From assembly GCA_021844275.1 (NCBI GenBank), contig JAKBTR010000007.1:14906-32656 (forward strand): a stretch of DNA of 17,751 bases, written 5' to 3'. The position numbers and the translations under genes are program-made. Shown here one piece after another: positions 1 to 5,742 of the stretch. Within the stretch, counting starts at the first letter, position 1, and each line of letters begins with the position of its first letter. A model generated the notes under the pieces. That model saw only the letters and a list, made by a program, of their open reading frames with translations. It was not told the origin of the DNA and made no database searches. Source of the stretch: Nitrospirota bacterium. GTDB taxonomy: Bacteria; Nitrospirota_A; Leptospirillia; Leptospirillales; Leptospirillaceae.

Positions 1-1035
1 CGCTTCCTCCAGGGGACGTGACGCACGCTCAACTTTACGCAACGCAGGAACATCGAGTTTGCGAATCGGCCCCCGAAATCCTTTCCGACGGTCGATCGTC
101 CGGAGACCTTTTCGGAGGGAATGGAGGGCAATCTCCTGAATACGCGCATCCAGTGTCGTAAAAATCCGGAGACCACCACCGTAAAGCTGATCCCCCGTCA
201 TGATTTTTTCAAGCCTCTGGCGAACGTATTCCAGAAAATAGGCATTGGGATTGGACGCCCGCGTTCGTCTTCTGAGGACAAGATTCTGGGCATACGCCTT
301 CTTGAGCTCGTCGTGGGTAATAAAATGGACAGACTCCATCCGTTTCAGAACGATCAGCTGGCGGCGTTTGCTTGCCTGGGGATGAAGGTAGGGAGAAAAT
401 TCAATGGGGGAACGAATCAGTCCAGCGATCAGGGCCGCTTCCGGCAGGGAGAGATCCCGGACATCTTTCCCGAAATATTCTTTGGCTGCCGCCTGAACCC
501 CGTACGCGCCTTCCCCGAAATAGATCTGGTTCAGGTAGAGTTCGAGAATCTCGTCCTTTGTCAGGACTTGCTCAATCCGGTAGGACAGGATCGCTTCGCG
601 CAACTTCCGGACAAGATTTTTCCGGTGGTTCAGAAAAATATTCCTGGCAAGCTGCTGCGTGATCGTGCTGGCCCCCTCACGCAAATAGCCGGCAAGGGCA
701 TCGGAAATGGCCGCGCGGATAATCGACCCGTAGGCCAGGGCACCATGCTGATAGAATTTGGAGTCTTCCACGGCCAGAACAGAGTGAAGAATCAGGGGAG
801 GCATCTTGCGGAGGGGGATGTACTCCCGTTTCTCCCGGTAGAATTTGCCAACAACCTGGCCATTTCGGTCGTAAATGACCGATGTCGTTACCGGAACAAA
901 CGTTTTCAGGAAGGCAACCGAGGGCACTCCCCGAATGACCCTCTTCATGAAAAGATACCCCCATATTCCTGCTCCCGTGAGAACAAGGAGAAGAACAAGG
1001 AGGGCAATCCAAAGAGTCGTATGGCTTTTTTTCAC
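1..1035 (-). CDS. mrcA: Class A penicillin-binding protein 1A, N-terminal part (runs off left edge)
   Basis: Bifunctional peptidoglycan synthase of the inner membrane, polymerising lipid II (glycosyltransferase, GT51) and cross-linking peptides (transpeptidase). Only the first 345 residues lie in the window. I see a cytoplasmic KK start, one membrane anchor (about residues 8-29), then the GT51 motifs: EDSKFYQH at 90-97 with catalytic Glu90, GASTITQQLARN at 121-132, RKLRE at 143-147 and EILELYLNQIYFG at 162-174. The gene then enters the linker with GGLRIFTTLD (287-296). The transpeptidase domain with its SxxK serine lies beyond the left edge. The start chosen is GTG at 1035, just before the basic segment and helix. 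No clear ribosome binding site precedes it; the frame stays open upstream to 1113 but offers only CTG codons. The first motif has Gly where many relatives have a second His. The family is certain; the symbol (mrcA versus ponA) is conventional. Confidence 0.93.
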   Translation of the reverse strand, partial: MKKSHTTLWIALLVLLLVLTGAGIWGYLFMKRVIRGVPSVAFLKTFVPVTTSVIYDRNGQVVGKFYREKREYIPLRKMPPLILHSVLAVEDSKFYQHGALAYGSIIRAAISDALAGYLREGASTITQQLARNIFLNHRKNLVRKLREAILSYRIEQVLTKDEILELYLNQIYFGEGAYGVQAAAKEYFGKDVRDLSLPEAALIAGLIRSPIEFSPYLHPQASKRRQLIVLKRMESVHFITHDELKKAYAQNLVLRRRTRASNPNAYFLEYVRQRLEKIMTGDQLYGGGLRIFTTLDARIQEIALHSLRKGLRTIDRRKGFRGPIRKLDVPALRKVERASRPLEEA

Positions 1036-1208
1036 GTAAGAAGAATCCCGACGGAATGCACCCAGGAAGTCTGGAAGGACAGGATCTGAAGCCAGAAGAC
1101 GTTCATTCGACTGCTACAGGCAAAAAAGAAAGTCCATGAACACCCTAAGACCCTGCAAAGTCTGGCTTTGAAACAGTCTCGAAACGGGATGGAACCCCCT
1201 CATCAATA

Positions 1209-1247
1209 ATCCCCCGAAACGAACCTTTCGGACGCGCTTCGGGGGAT
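1209..1247 (-). terminator. Possible terminator after the 50-residue membrane protein gene
   Basis: A 10-base-pair perfect inverted repeat (arms 1209-1218 and 1238-1247, core CCCCCGAA/TTCGGGGG) sits 15 bases past the stop of the small gene. On the minus strand it is followed by TATTGATG, which is only partly T-rich. The strong stem and position favour a terminator, but the weak U-tract leaves termination efficiency uncertain. Confidence 0.45.
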
Positions 1248-1262
1248 GCCTCTTGAGAAGGA

Positions 1263-1415
1263 TTATTTCTCGAAGGTTTTGACGATCATCATCGTCGCTG
1301 CCATTGCAAAACCGACAATGACGACAAAGATGACAAACAGAGTTGTTCCCTTGCTGAAGTCCGGCTTTGGAACATATGTTCCGAACTTGTAGGCCGCCAT
1401 CAATGCCTGAGCCAT
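1263..1415 (-). CDS. Small single-helix membrane protein, 50 aa, unknown function
   Basis: I do not recognise this family. The protein begins MAQALMAAYKFGTYVPKPDF, has one hydrophobic helix at about residues 25-45 (TLFVIFVVIVGFAMAATMMI), and ends KTFEK. Lys10, Lys17 and Lys22 flank the helix on the N-terminal side and Lys46 and Lys50 on the other, so topology is not obvious. The reading frame is open much further upstream. This ATG is chosen because an almost perfect Shine-Dalgarno (AAGGAGGT) stands directly before it, and the segment upstream in frame is low-quality sequence. A strong hairpin follows the stop, so it looks like a free-standing, well-translated gene. Such tiny single-helix proteins often are subunits of respiratory or transport complexes, but nothing here names a partner. 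Confidence 0.7.
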   Translation of the reverse strand: MAQALMAAYKFGTYVPKPDFSKGTTLFVIFVVIVGFAMAATMMIVKTFEK

Positions 1416-1419
1416 TTTG

Positions 1420-1427
1420 ACCTCCTT
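1420..1427 (-). promoter_or_regulatory. Strong ribosome binding site of the 50-aa gene
   Basis: On the minus strand AAGGAGGT is followed by CAAA and the ATG at 1415. It matches the anti-Shine-Dalgarno over eight bases, the strongest such site in this window. It fixes the start of the small gene well inside a longer open frame. Confidence 0.8.
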
Positions 1428-1454
1428 CACGTCCACCAGGACAAACCAGGAAAA

Positions 1455-1485
1455 AAGATACCCGAATGCTCTCATGAATAAACAA
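1455..1485 (-). promoter_or_regulatory. Candidate sigma70 promoter for the 50-aa gene
   Basis: Minus-strand TTGTTT (1480-1485) and TATCTT (1455-1460) are separated by 19 bases, 40 bases before the ATG, and preceded by an A/T-rich tract (1478-1495) that could act as an UP element. Both boxes are imperfect and the spacing is long, so this is tentative. The same T-rich tract could instead be the tail of a terminator for pyrE. Confidence 0.25.
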
Positions 1486-1614
1486 AAAATAAAAGGGCGG
1501 GGCCAAGAGCCCATCGCGGGAGATAATCCCACAGTCCCGGGAGGGAAATCAAGCGCCCTTCCTCTCAGTCCGGAATGTGAGGGAGAACAGAGAAAAAGGG
1601 GAGGGAAAACAGGT

Positions 1615-2292
1615 TTAACGGGTCCCCCGGACTTCCGCATCATATTCGATAAATTTTTTCAGAGAAAAGAGAGATTCAAAGGGAAGCCCGGCTCCTTCGA
1701 ACAGGGCTCTTCCCCCCTCTTCCCGGTCAACAAGGGAGATGACTTTCAGAACACGATGGCCCGCGTCCTGACAGGCTTTGACAGCTTTCATCCCCGAAGC
1801 CCCTGTCGTGACAACATCTTCGACAACCACGACCCGGGAACCCGGAGCAAGATCGCCTTCGATCGGATTGCGGGTCCCGTGATCCTTGGCTTCCTTGCGA
1901 ACGACAAAAGAGGGAATCGGGTGGCGATATAAACCGCTCACGAGAGAGACAGCCACACTGATCGGATCGGCCCCCAGGGTCAGACCTCCGACCCCTTCCG
2001 GAGAAAAAGGAGCAATCATCTGATACAGCAGATCTCCAACCAGAAATTGGGCTCTTGGATGTCCCAGGGTCGTTTTCTTGCCATCAAGATAAACCGGGCT
2101 TTGACGTCCGGAGGATAATGTAAAGGGACGATCCGGGCGATAGAGAAAAGACCTCTCGTAAAGAATCCGGAAGAGTTCTTCCTTTTCTTCCTGAATACGC
2201 TGGATGCGCTGGTCCGGTGAAACGAACTGGAGTGATATATGTAGGTCGGACACGATCCGGGAATTCTCGCAGTATGTTTGAGGGATAATCAC
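1615..2292 (-). CDS. pyrE: Orotate phosphoribosyltransferase
   Basis: Converts orotate and PRPP to orotidine 5'-monophosphate, the fifth step of de novo pyrimidine synthesis, in the cytoplasm. The PRPP-binding signature VVVVEDVVTTGAS lies near residues 153-165. The orotate-enzyme loop FVVRKEAKDHGTRNPIEG, with its Lys and His residues, lies upstream of it, and the FTLSSGRQSPVYLDGKKTTL block sits in the N-terminal part. At up to 225 residues it is slightly longer than usual because of the N-terminus. The start used here is GTG at 2292. A GTG at 2253 would give a more family-like length, and neither has a visible ribosome binding site. It stands alone, with its own strong promoter upstream (2319-2347), and is not part of a pyrimidine operon in this window. 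Function is secure; the start is not. Confidence 0.93.
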   Translation of the reverse strand: MIIPQTYCENSRIVSDLHISLQFVSPDQRIQRIQEEKEELFRILYERSFLYRPDRPFTLSSGRQSPVYLDGKKTTLGHPRAQFLVGDLLYQMIAPFSPEGVGGLTLGADPISVAVSLVSGLYRHPIPSFVVRKEAKDHGTRNPIEGDLAPGSRVVVVEDVVTTGASGMKAVKACQDAGHRVLKVISLVDREEGGRALFEGAGLPFESLFSLKKFIEYDAEVRGTR

Positions 2293-2298
2293 TTGTCT

Positions 2299-2312
2299 TT
2301 GTCGAACGACAA
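2299..2312. repeat. 14-bp inverted repeat at the pyrE transcription start
   Basis: TTGTCG-AA-CGACAA is a perfect 6-bp dyad with a 2-base centre. It lies immediately downstream of the pyrE -10 box, so it should cover about +1 to +14 of the transcript. It is also nested in a wider repeat, CTTGTC at 2293-2298 against GACAAG at 2307-2312. It may be an operator or a 5'-end RNA hairpin; no known regulator site is recognised. Confidence 0.45.
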
Positions 2313-2318
2313 GGGTCC

Positions 2319-2347
2319 ATTATCCCCTTCAGGGCAAAACCTGTCAA
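2319..2347 (-). promoter_or_regulatory. sigma70 promoter of pyrE
   Basis: Minus strand: consensus -35 TTGACA (2342-2347), 17-base spacer, -10 GATAAT (2319-2324, 5 of 6). The expected start of transcription is near 2312, about 20 bases before the upstream candidate start codon of pyrE and about 60 before the downstream one. It is one of the two best promoter matches in the window. Confidence 0.75.
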
Positions 2348-2440
2348 CACCTTCCAGACCGCGGACGCTCTTCTCTCATTGTCCACTGTTCCCTGCTCGG
2401 CGGGAAAGGAGAATGTTCTTTCCGTCAAAAACCTGAAGGT

Positions 2441-3547
2441 CTAGATCTTGGATTTCCCGGACAGATTTTCCAGAACCTGGATGACCTTCAGACTGGCCTT
2501 CTCCATCCTCTCGACCTCTGATTCAAGTCGTGCCCTGTCTTCTGTCCCTCCGGAACGATAAAGCCTTACGGATTCGATCGCGGCCTGGTGAACTTCCCGG
2601 TGCGGAGCTTCCAGTTCCTGAAAGGCAGGGAGTCGGGAAAAGGTCCTTTTTCCTTCACCTTCGTAGTACCACTTGCCCGGACGACACTGGGTATGGGGAA
2701 CAATCTCGTCGGCACTTTTCTCGACAAATCCCATCAGAATGGAATAAATATCAAACTTGAAGATCAGATGGTCAAATTTGGCAAGTTCGAGAAAGGTGTT
2801 GCGGGAGGACTCAGACACTGCTTTTTCCATATTTCCCGTTAAAACGAGGACATCTTGCATCCCTTTTGAAGCCGATTCGCCTTCTTTCATGATCCGGTCG
2901 GACTCTCCCGCCCATTTCTCCATCTGATCACGGGTTTTCAGAATCTCACCCTGAATCGAACCGACCAGGGACGTGATATCGTTCGTTGCATTCCGCGTCC
3001 GTTCGGCCAGCTTCCGGACTTCATCGGCCACAACCGCAAACCCTCTTCCCTGTTCGCCTGCCCGCGCCGCTTCGATGGCCGCATTCAAGGCCAGAAGGTT
3101 GGTCTGATCCGACACTTCTTTAATAAGCTGAACAATGCCGCTAATCTGCCCAGCCCGGCGATTCAGCTCCTCCACATTTTTCGTCGTGTCCCTGGTTTCA
3201 GAAGAAACGCGGACAAGGTTTGTGGACATTTCCTGAATGCGTTCTCCCGTCTCCGTCAGGATGCCGGAGGACGCTTCAATGCTTTCTTTCTCTTCATTCA
3301 TCCTGCGGGAAAGCAAGACCATGCTTTCCCGGGTCCGGGAGAGCGACTCTCCAAAAAAAAGCATCCGCGAAAAAAGATTCCGGATAGCATCGTTTTCCTT
3401 TTTCAGTCTGGCATTTTCCTCTACCAAAAGCTCCAGACGCGAAGAGAGGGGGGAGTTTCCCCTGTCTTCCGGGGATTGGGGTGGAAAATTCTTTGGAGCA
3501 GAGGGTTCTTGTGATTCCTGTTTTGTGGATCGATGAAAAAGTCCCAC
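2441..3547 (-). CDS. Soluble methyl-accepting chemotaxis protein with C-terminal CZB zinc domain
   Basis: Cytoplasmic chemoreceptor that would signal to CheA/CheW. No membrane segment is present in 368 residues. A polar N-terminal tail (1-40) leads into a coiled coil (about 40-250). The conserved hairpin tip is at 144-178 ([20 protein letters not shown], then [20 protein letters not shown]). The C-terminus matches the chemoreceptor zinc-binding fold with the His-Cys-His-His set: His260 (KFDHLIFK), Cys288 (CRPGKWYY), His316 and His320 (PHREVH). This architecture is like Helicobacter TlpD, which responds to oxidative stress and metal; that role is inference here. The start is GTG at 3547, five bases after a GGAGG. 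It is a lone gene with its own upstream region and no che genes nearby. Confidence 0.93.
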   Translation of the reverse strand: MGLFHRSTKQESQEPSAPKNFPPQSPEDRGNSPLSSRLELLVEENARLKKENDAIRNLFSRMLFFGESLSRTRESMVLLSRRMNEEKESIEASSGILTETGERIQEMSTNLVRVSSETRDTTKNVEELNRRAGQISGIVQLIKEVSDQTNLLALNAAIEAARAGEQGRGFAVVADEVRKLAERTRNATNDITSLVGSIQGEILKTRDQMEKWAGESDRIMKEGESASKGMQDVLVLTGNMEKAVSESSRNTFLELAKFDHLIFKFDIYSILMGFVEKSADEIVPHTQCRPGKWYYEGEGKRTFSRLPAFQELEAPHREVHQAAIESVRLYRSGGTEDRARLESEVERMEKASLKVIQVLENLSGKSKI

Positions 3548-3852
3548 CTTTTCCTCCGTTGGACAAATCTCTTTTTTGACCGATGGTATCCTTCATACGA
3601 CCGGGCTCTGGCCTGATAGTCTCTTATCGGAACAAAAAACGATCCGGTCCATTTTTTCGAAGTTTTTCGAAGGATTGGCCTGAGAACTGAACCAATCATC
3701 CGGTCCGCTCCTGATTATGACGTCCTTGCGGTCGTTTTCCAGAAAGTGCATGGGTCCTTGAAAAGAGTGTCGAGAGAAAACAACCCCGAGAAAAATCGGT
3801 CAACGCGGAAATTCATCACTTTCGGATGGAAGATTCGATAGAAGTGCAGGAG
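3548..3852. other. Intergenic region upstream of the chemoreceptor
   Basis: About 300 bases without a credible gene between the chemoreceptor start and the tRNA terminator. It holds the chemoreceptor ribosome binding site (GGAGG, 3553-3557), a TCCGATAA string (3624-3631) like a flagellar sigma28 -10 box but lacking a matching -35, and a tandem pair of TTTTTCGAAG at 3653-3662 and 3663-3672. Short open frames here have no coding character. Confidence 0.5.
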
Positions 3853-3878
3853 CAGAAAAATCCGACCATTTCAGTCGA
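3853..3878 (-). terminator. Likely rho-independent terminator of tRNA-Leu
   Basis: On the minus strand, about 20 bases past the encoded CCA, CGACT (3873-3877) pairs with GGTCG (3863-3867) around a 5-base loop, giving four Watson-Crick pairs and one G-T. It is followed by GATTTTTC. The stem is short but the T-run and position fit a tRNA terminator. Confidence 0.5.
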
Positions 3879-3894
3879 CATTCTTTGACAAGAG

Positions 3895-3978
3895 TGGTGC
3901 CGAAGGCGGGACTTGAACCCGCACGGGTTTCCCCACACGCCCCTCAAACGTGCGTGTCTACCATTCCACCACTTCGGC
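3895..3978 (-). tRNA. tRNA-Leu, anticodon GAG
   Basis: Class II tRNA reading CUC and CUU leucine codons. Acceptor stem GCCGAAG/CTTCGGC with discriminator A and an encoded CCA end (3895-3897). Anticodon stem CACGT/GCGTG with loop TTGAGGG, so anticodon GAG. T arm GCGGG-TTCAAGT-CCCGC. Between the anticodon and T arms is the extended variable arm typical of leucine tRNA. The D-arm bases TGGTGGAATGGTAGACACG match bacterial tRNA-Leu closely. It has its own promoter upstream and a hairpin downstream, so it is probably transcribed alone. Confidence 0.96.
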
Positions 3979-4004
3979 ACAGACGGGAAGTTCAAGGGAG
4001 CTGC

Positions 4005-4034
4005 ATTCTAGCAGAGAATGCTTCCCTTTGCCAA
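4005..4034 (-). promoter_or_regulatory. sigma70 promoter of tRNA-Leu
   Basis: Minus-strand TTGGCA (4029-4034, 5 of 6) and TAGAAT (4005-4010, 5 of 6) are 18 bases apart, placing the transcript start about 20 bases before the tRNA. A perfect 7-bp inverted repeat, GCATTCT (4003-4009) against AGAATGC (4015-4021), spans the -10 box. Confidence 0.65.
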
Positions 4035-4052
4035 ATCGTGAGGATGCCGGCG

Positions 4053-4250
4053 TCAGGATGAATTCCCTCCCCTCCCGGACGGACGCCCGGAAAGGGACTG
4101 AAGAAAATAGCCGATGTAGAACGTCAGGACGCCCAGGATAAAAATCTTCAACAGAAACATCATGGTCATATTCTGGAAAAAAAACAGGACAACGTCCAAA
4201 AATGTAATGGCCAGTCCAACGATCTGAATCAATCGGGAGAGAATATACAT
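4053..4250 (-). CDS. Small two-helix membrane protein, 65 aa, unknown function
   Basis: No family recognised. The protein begins MYILSRLIQIVGLAITFLDV and has two hydrophobic stretches (about residues 3-26 and 29-50), with a polar basic tail SLSGRPSGRGGNSS. The ATG at 4250 lies 17 bases after the stop of the siroheme-type gene, so it is the third gene of that operon. The frame is open further upstream, but that segment lies inside the preceding gene and is its antisense-free shadow frame, so this ATG is preferred. The ribosome binding site is weak (GGACA), consistent with translation coupled to the gene above. It is followed directly by the tRNA-Leu promoter. A role in the membrane is likely; nothing more specific can be said. 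Confidence 0.6.
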   Translation of the reverse strand: MYILSRLIQIVGLAITFLDVVLFFFQNMTMMFLLKIFILGVLTFYIGYFLQSLSGRPSGRGGNSS

Positions 4251-4267
4251 GTCATTGTCCGATCGGT

Positions 4268-4921
4268 CTAAGGGGTGAAAAGGCTGTCCTCCAGTTTCCG
4301 GTACACTATTTCCCCGAGGCGTTCCCGATATTGAACCAGACGGTCTTCCCGCCCGGCAGAGCGAAGAGCCCATTCGAGAGAAAATGTTTCCAGAACCTTG
4401 CGAATGTCCGGCCGGGCCCATCCGCTGTCCAGAAGGATCTGTCTTAACAGGGCGTGTTCCCGGGCATACTCCGGGATGCCCGCTTCCCGCAGCTTCATTC
4501 CCAGAAACTCACCCGTTTCACGGACAAGCAGAGGATCCGGTGGCTCCGAGCCGACGGACACGAGGAGGGGAGAATGATCCTGAACAAAAGGAAGAGCAAC
4601 CGGATTCCCTGCCGACGGCGTCGCCTGGTTGACGAAGCCGTTCGATCGTGCGGAAATCCCCGTATTGACATCCGGATGTTCCGTCAGAGCCAAAACAAGC
4701 GAAAATCGTCTTTCATCCCCGGCGATATATCGCCGGCGGACCCACCGGATCCGTCCCGAACGGGCAAGTTCCAACAGATCCGGGGTCAGGGAAGGGGAGA
4801 CGACCGTCACAATGGCTCCGCTTTCCAGAAGGGCCGGAACCTTTCGGGACGCCACGTTTCCGCCACCGACAACCAGGACCGTCCGACGGGACAAATCCAG
4901 ATAGACGGGATAACGCTTCAC
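4268..4921 (-). CDS. Precorrin-2 dehydrogenase / sirohydrochlorin ferrochelatase-like protein (CysG N-domain type)
   Basis: Family role: NAD-dependent oxidation of precorrin-2 to sirohydrochlorin, often with iron insertion, for siroheme. The 217-residue protein has the family's N-terminal block VYLDLSRRTVLVVGGGNVASRK with the NAD-binding glycines at 19-21, followed by LLESGAIVTVVSP. The middle region LALTEHPDVNTGIS...FVNQATPS...VALPFVQDHSPLLVSVGS aligns with CysG, but where CysG has NVVD, with its catalytic Asp, this protein has NQAT (98-101). The usual SSGGTSP segment is also altered to GSEPPDP. Fold assignment is good; activity is questionable, so I give no symbol. The start is GTG at 4921, overlapping the TGA of bamD by four bases. 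No other tetrapyrrole gene is in the window. Confidence 0.82.
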   Translation of the reverse strand: MKRYPVYLDLSRRTVLVVGGGNVASRKVPALLESGAIVTVVSPSLTPDLLELARSGRIRWVRRRYIAGDERRFSLVLALTEHPDVNTGISARSNGFVNQATPSAGNPVALPFVQDHSPLLVSVGSEPPDPLLVRETGEFLGMKLREAGIPEYAREHALLRQILLDSGWARPDIRKVLETFSLEWALRSAGREDRLVQYRERLGEIVYRKLEDSLFTP

Positions 4922-5649
4922 GATTCCGTCTGTCCGATCAAACCTTCTTTTTTCCAGAAAGCCAGCAGAATCGATGATTTCCGTGCATACTTCGACTTGG
5001 GAAATTGCTGGATCAGTCTCTTTAAAAGACGCACGGCCTGATGCCGTTGTTTCAGATGAAACTTGGAAAGAGCAAAATAGAATTCGGCCCGGTCGTATTT
5101 CCGGGAATCGGGGTACTTGAGCAGGATCGTGTGAAACCGGTAGGAAGCGGCCTTGAACCTTTTTGTCTTATAGTAAAAGTACCCTACGTAAAAGTGAACG
5201 CGTGAAAGACGGTCCCGGCAGATGGCAATTTTTTTCTGGGCCTTCCCCACGTAGTTGGAATCCGGAAATTCATCAATCACTTTTTGAAAATCCGACAGGG
5301 CCTTGCGAACCGGCGTCGGATCCCTGTCGACCGAAAGAATCTGGTAATAGTCGCACATCCCCATCCGATACTGGGCGAAAGCCGCCAGGGGATGGGTCGG
5401 GTGAAGTTCGAGAAACCGTTTGTACTCCCCCCGCGCCTCGATAAAATCTCCCTTGAAATAAAATCGGGAGGCTTCGTCCAGAAGAGCGGACGTCCCGTAG
5501 GCGTGCGTTCGGAAACTATAGGTGTGCTCGTCTTTCGGTTTCGGAGGCATCAGCCCGAGATATGTGCATCCGTTCAGAAAAGGCCACAGAAAAACCAGAA
5601 GAAGAAGGCCTCCCCGATATCGGAAAGGGAGATTTTTTTTCGGGCGCAA
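4918..5649 (-). CDS. bamD: Outer membrane assembly lipoprotein BamD
   Basis: Lipoprotein of the BAM complex that inserts beta-barrel proteins into the outer membrane. From the TTG at 5649 the 243-residue protein has a basic start (RPKK), a hydrophobic signal and the lipobox LNGC with Cys28 as the lipidated residue. TPR-like repeats follow, with the family's RDPTPVRKALSDFQKVIDEFPDSNYVGKAQ-type sequence (it is split here to respect length: RDPTPVRKAL, then FPDSNYVGKA) and later FKAASYRFHTILLKYPDS. A GGAGG seven bases before the TTG fixes this start; a longer in-frame extension to 5742 would bury the signal peptide. It heads an operon with the siroheme-type gene (4-base overlap) and a small membrane protein, and is divergent from the FabH-like gene. 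Length and motifs are normal for BamD. Confidence 0.9.
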   Translation of the reverse strand: MRPKKNLPFRYRGGLLLLVFLWPFLNGCTYLGLMPPKPKDEHTYSFRTHAYGTSALLDEASRFYFKGDFIEARGEYKRFLELHPTHPLAAFAQYRMGMCDYYQILSVDRDPTPVRKALSDFQKVIDEFPDSNYVGKAQKKIAICRDRLSRVHFYVGYFYYKTKRFKAASYRFHTILLKYPDSRKYDRAEFYFALSKFHLKQRHQAVRLLKRLIQQFPKSKYARKSSILLAFWKKEGLIGQTES

Positions 5650-5656
5650 TCGTTTT

Positions 5657-5661
5657 CCTCC
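5657..5661 (-). promoter_or_regulatory. Ribosome binding site that sets the TTG start of bamD
   Basis: GGAGG on the minus strand, seven bases before TTG at 5649. It decides the start against an upstream in-frame alternative and puts the signal peptide at the true N-terminus. Confidence 0.75.
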
Positions 5662-5742
5662 GAACACAAACACGATTATGATATTCACACATTCACGGAC
5701 AGAAACTTCCAAGACTAATTGACTGCCATTTTCGGGGCTCAT

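Noticed and set aside
121..1089. Long plus-strand open frame (322 codons) over the penicillin-binding protein gene
   Set aside because: The opposite strand encodes clear GT51 motifs over the same bases, and this frame gives no recognisable protein.
1478..1520. GGGC/GCCC stem followed by a long T-rich tract after pyrE, as a pyrE terminator
   Set aside because: The stem is only four pairs; the T-tract fits equally well as an upstream element of the small gene's promoter, so no terminator is called.
2425..2440. Small hairpin ACCTTCAGGT plus T-run after the chemoreceptor stop
   Set aside because: At most three or four pairs with a loop that is too tight; not a credible terminator.
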